This document shows positions 6,591-7,381 of a stretch of DNA of 7,381 nt, one piece after another. This DNA is from Deltaproteobacteria bacterium (GTDB taxonomy: Bacteria > Desulfobacterota > Desulfobacteria > Desulfobacterales > C00003060). Position 1 is the first letter of the stretch. The number at the start of each line of letters is the position of its first letter. A program made the position numbers and the translations under genes. The stretch spans positions 1 through 7,381 of the forward strand of contig JAFDFO010000191.1 in assembly GCA_019309815.1 (NCBI GenBank), written 5' to 3'. The notes under the pieces were generated by a model that was not told the DNA's origin, searched no databases, and worked only from the letters and a program-made list of their open reading frames with translations.

Positions 6591-6863
6591 ATCTCAAGAT
6601 CTTAAATCGACCAAATTTCCATACGTTGCACTATTATCAAAAGGAAATCGGGAGCTCAACAAAAACCGGATCGAGGTCAAGGGGAGATGTTTGATGGCAT
6701 CACAAGGTGGCGGGAATTCAGGAGCGGAAATATCTCAATGTCTTCCACTGGATATCTCTGGTTTGCCCGGCGTGACAATTATTACTTCATATTTTTCGAC
6801 AAACTCACTCCGGTCATTTCGACCCCGACTTGTCCGCCGACTTGTCCCGCCATAGCTTTAGCA
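6591..6863. other. Non-coding stretch at the island's distal end
   Basis: No convincing gene is seen here. The stretch includes the leader of the 310-aa lipoprotein gene, with no good promoter visible. Near the end is a short imperfect tandem (CGACTTGTCCGC at 6826-6837, CGACTTGTCCCGC at 6838-6850) just before the tRNA fragment. CCGCC at 6847-6851 can pair with GGTGG at 6866-6870 of the fragment (one G-T pair). The open frames in this part are translations of this repeat and of tRNA sequence. Confidence 0.6.
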
Positions 6864-6903
6864 ACGGTGGAAGTCCGCGGTTCAAATCCGCGACCGCCTA
6901 CCA
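6864..6903 (+). pseudogene. 3' fragment of tRNA-Val (putative attachment-site copy)
   Basis: Bases 6864-6898 are identical to 4043-4077 of the intact tRNA-Val, from the 3' side of the anticodon loop through the variable loop, T arm and acceptor strand. Base 6899 is T instead of C, and ACCA follows. The 5' half (acceptor 5' strand, D arm, anticodon) is absent, so no functional tRNA can form. It is most simply the original tRNA 3' end displaced by integration, now free to drift, which fits the single change and the diverged terminator after it. Confidence 0.9.
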
Positions 6904-6914
6904 ATGAAATCAAG

Positions 6915-6946
6915 GGGTTATAGCATCGGCTGTAACCCTTTTTTTT
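6915..6946 (+). terminator. Diverged copy of the tRNA terminator
   Basis: GGGTTATAGC (6915-6924), loop ATCG, and GCTGTAACCC (6929-6938) form a 10-bp stem with one T-G pair, followed by eight T. It matches the first arm of the terminator at 4091-4102 (CAAGGG-TTAT in both) but the second arm differs in a compensating way, so the hairpin has been kept while the sequence changed. It still looks functional and would shield the downstream adhesin promoter region from read-through. Confidence 0.85.
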
Positions 6947-7080
6947 GTCAAAAAAGGCCAAAAAGGGGCATAGAACCACAACCCAGCCTGATATCACCAA
7001 GAAACCAGACAATATTTCCCCCCTACCCTTCCTACTAGCCTATCTCATCTATTTGCCAGATTTTATTAGTTTTTTTAAAA

Positions 7081-7152
7081 AAATGAAAACCTTGTACCAA
7101 GGTACAATAGACAGTGAAATGAAAACCTTGTACCAAGGTACAATAGACAGTG
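7081..7152 (+). repeat. Two perfect 36-bp tandem repeats, each with an operator-like dyad
   Basis: Bases 7081-7116 and 7117-7152 are identical. Each contains the inverted repeat TTGTACC-AA-GGTACAA (7092-7107 and 7128-7143), two 7-bp arms around 2 nt, the form expected of a dimeric helix-turn-helix regulator site. The second dyad directly abuts a -35 box. A T7A7 tract (7070-7083) precedes and overlaps the first copy and may be bent or flexible DNA. The regulator is unknown and not encoded in the window. Confidence 0.85.
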
Positions 7153-7171
7153 GGAACGTGAGATATATAAT
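7144..7171 (+). promoter_or_regulatory. Sigma-70-type promoter for the adhesin gene
   Basis: TAGACA (7144-7149, five of six to TTGACA) and a perfect TATAAT (7166-7171) are spaced by 16 bp. Transcription would start near 7178, giving a leader of about 50 nt before the ATG at 7231. The -35 box lies in the second 36-bp repeat next to its dyad, so a bound regulator would contact or occlude RNA polymerase. Confidence 0.75.
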
Positions 7172-7230
7172 GTACGTCAACATTGATGAAAAAGTTCAAA
7201 AAACGCAACTAGATATAAGGAGGTTTTACC

Positions 7231-7381
7231 ATGGCAGACATCGAAACTACAACATTGACTGACACGGGAAATCAAGTGGTTGGCAAGGTTTCTATCCTTT
7301 ATGGAACCGTAAAAGCCACGTCACCGGATGGGACGGTTCGTGTTCTCGACGTAAACAGCCTTGTTTATGCCGATGACCGAA
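7231..7381 (+). CDS. N-terminus of a retention-module-type large adhesin (partial)
   Basis: The first 50 codons of a gene that leaves the window. After a polar start (MADIETTTLTDTGNQ), residues 17-50 (VGKVSILYGTVKATSPDGTV and RVLDVNSLVYADDR) match the pattern of the N-terminal retention module of LapA/BapA-type giant adhesins: G-V/T-V followed by a D/N-G turn, then L, then V-Y-x-D-D. In that family this globular plug holds a type I-secreted repeat adhesin in the outer-membrane pore until a periplasmic protease releases it. There is no Sec signal peptide, as expected for type I export. The start is certain: AAGGAGGT (7217-7224) lies 6 nt upstream. A FecR-like domain is a less likely alternative. 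Repeats and the C-terminal secretion signal cannot be seen here. Confidence 0.7.
   Translation, partial: MADIETTTLTDTGNQVVGKVSILYGTVKATSPDGTVRVLDVNSLVYADDR

Larger units (their letters stand above)
4043..6921. mobile_element. Candidate tRNA-Val-associated genomic island, no integrase seen
   Basis: The segment is bounded by direct repeats 2821 bp apart. 4043-4100 and 6864-6921 match at 54 of 58 positions, including 35 identical bases from the tRNA anticodon loop to the acceptor stem. Such an arrangement, an intact tRNA at one end and a 3' tRNA fragment at the other, is the usual footprint of site-specific integration by a tyrosine recombinase. The interior holds only three - strand lipoprotein genes and palindromic repeats. 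The largest of these genes looks richer in A+T than the housekeeping block. No integrase, excisionase or replication gene is visible, so the element would be decayed, non-autonomous, or the inner part of nested insertions. A plain segmental duplication of the tRNA end is the main alternative. Confidence 0.6.

Noticed and set aside
6687..7012. Short overlapping frames on both strands (78 and 76 aa)
   Set aside because: Their recognisable parts (VEVRGSNPRPPTN, GGRGFEPRTSTV) are typical spurious translations of tRNA sequence.
7081..7152. 36-bp repeats as a CRISPR array
   Set aside because: The two copies are directly adjacent with no spacer, and no cas gene or leader is seen.
6945..7262. 105-aa open frame on the + strand
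   Set aside because: It runs through a T7A7 tract, the 36-bp repeats, the promoter and the Shine-Dalgarno of the adhesin gene, and has no ribosome site.

Overview
The window reads as the edge between a conserved bacterial housekeeping block and an accessory region. The gene order site-2 protease, trpS, scpA, scpB and an RsuA/RluB-family pseudouridine synthase, followed by a Val-CAC tRNA, together with the style of the proteins, suggests a Desulfobacterota ('deltaproteobacterial') relative, probably environmental. This is inferred from gene order and protein character, not from a database search.

Bases 1-3954 (+ strand) hold the housekeeping block: an M50 membrane metalloprotease, tryptophanyl-tRNA synthetase, the two SMC partner subunits ScpA and ScpB, and the pseudouridine synthase. 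A long imperfect inverted repeat of the dispersed, MITE-like kind lies between trpS and scpA. Both scp genes are broken as written. scpA has lost a short stretch before its C-terminal winged helix and continues in another frame to base 2690. scpB is shifted by a perfect 7-bp tandem duplication at 2798-2812. Removing one copy restores a full-length ScpB of 180 residues. Either the SMC-ScpAB condensin is being lost in this lineage, or the sequence carries two separate errors.

Bases 4007-6946 look like a small tRNA-associated island. An intact tRNA-Val(CAC) with its terminator is at 4007-4124. A second copy of the 3' part of the same tRNA, starting in the anticodon loop and followed by a diverged version of the same terminator, is at 6864-6946. 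Between them are three genes, all on the - strand and all encoding predicted lipoproteins: a 162-aa helical protein, a 201-aa ankyrin-repeat protein with nearly identical 99-bp DNA repeats, and a 310-aa protein with a beta-sandwich-like N-terminal domain. No integrase or other mobility gene is visible, so this would be a decayed or non-autonomous element. Palindromes cluster in the gap between the first two lipoprotein genes.

Bases 6947-7381 (+ strand) lead into a large-adhesin gene. Two perfect 36-bp tandem repeats each carry an operator-like dyad. The second dyad abuts the -35 box of a strong sigma-70-type promoter (TAGACA, 16 bp, TATAAT). After a consensus Shine-Dalgarno sequence, the first 50 codons of a protein resembling the N-terminal retention module of LapA/BapA-type surface adhesins run off the window. 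The accessory genes thus point to envelope and surface functions, while the upstream block serves translation, rRNA modification and chromosome segregation.
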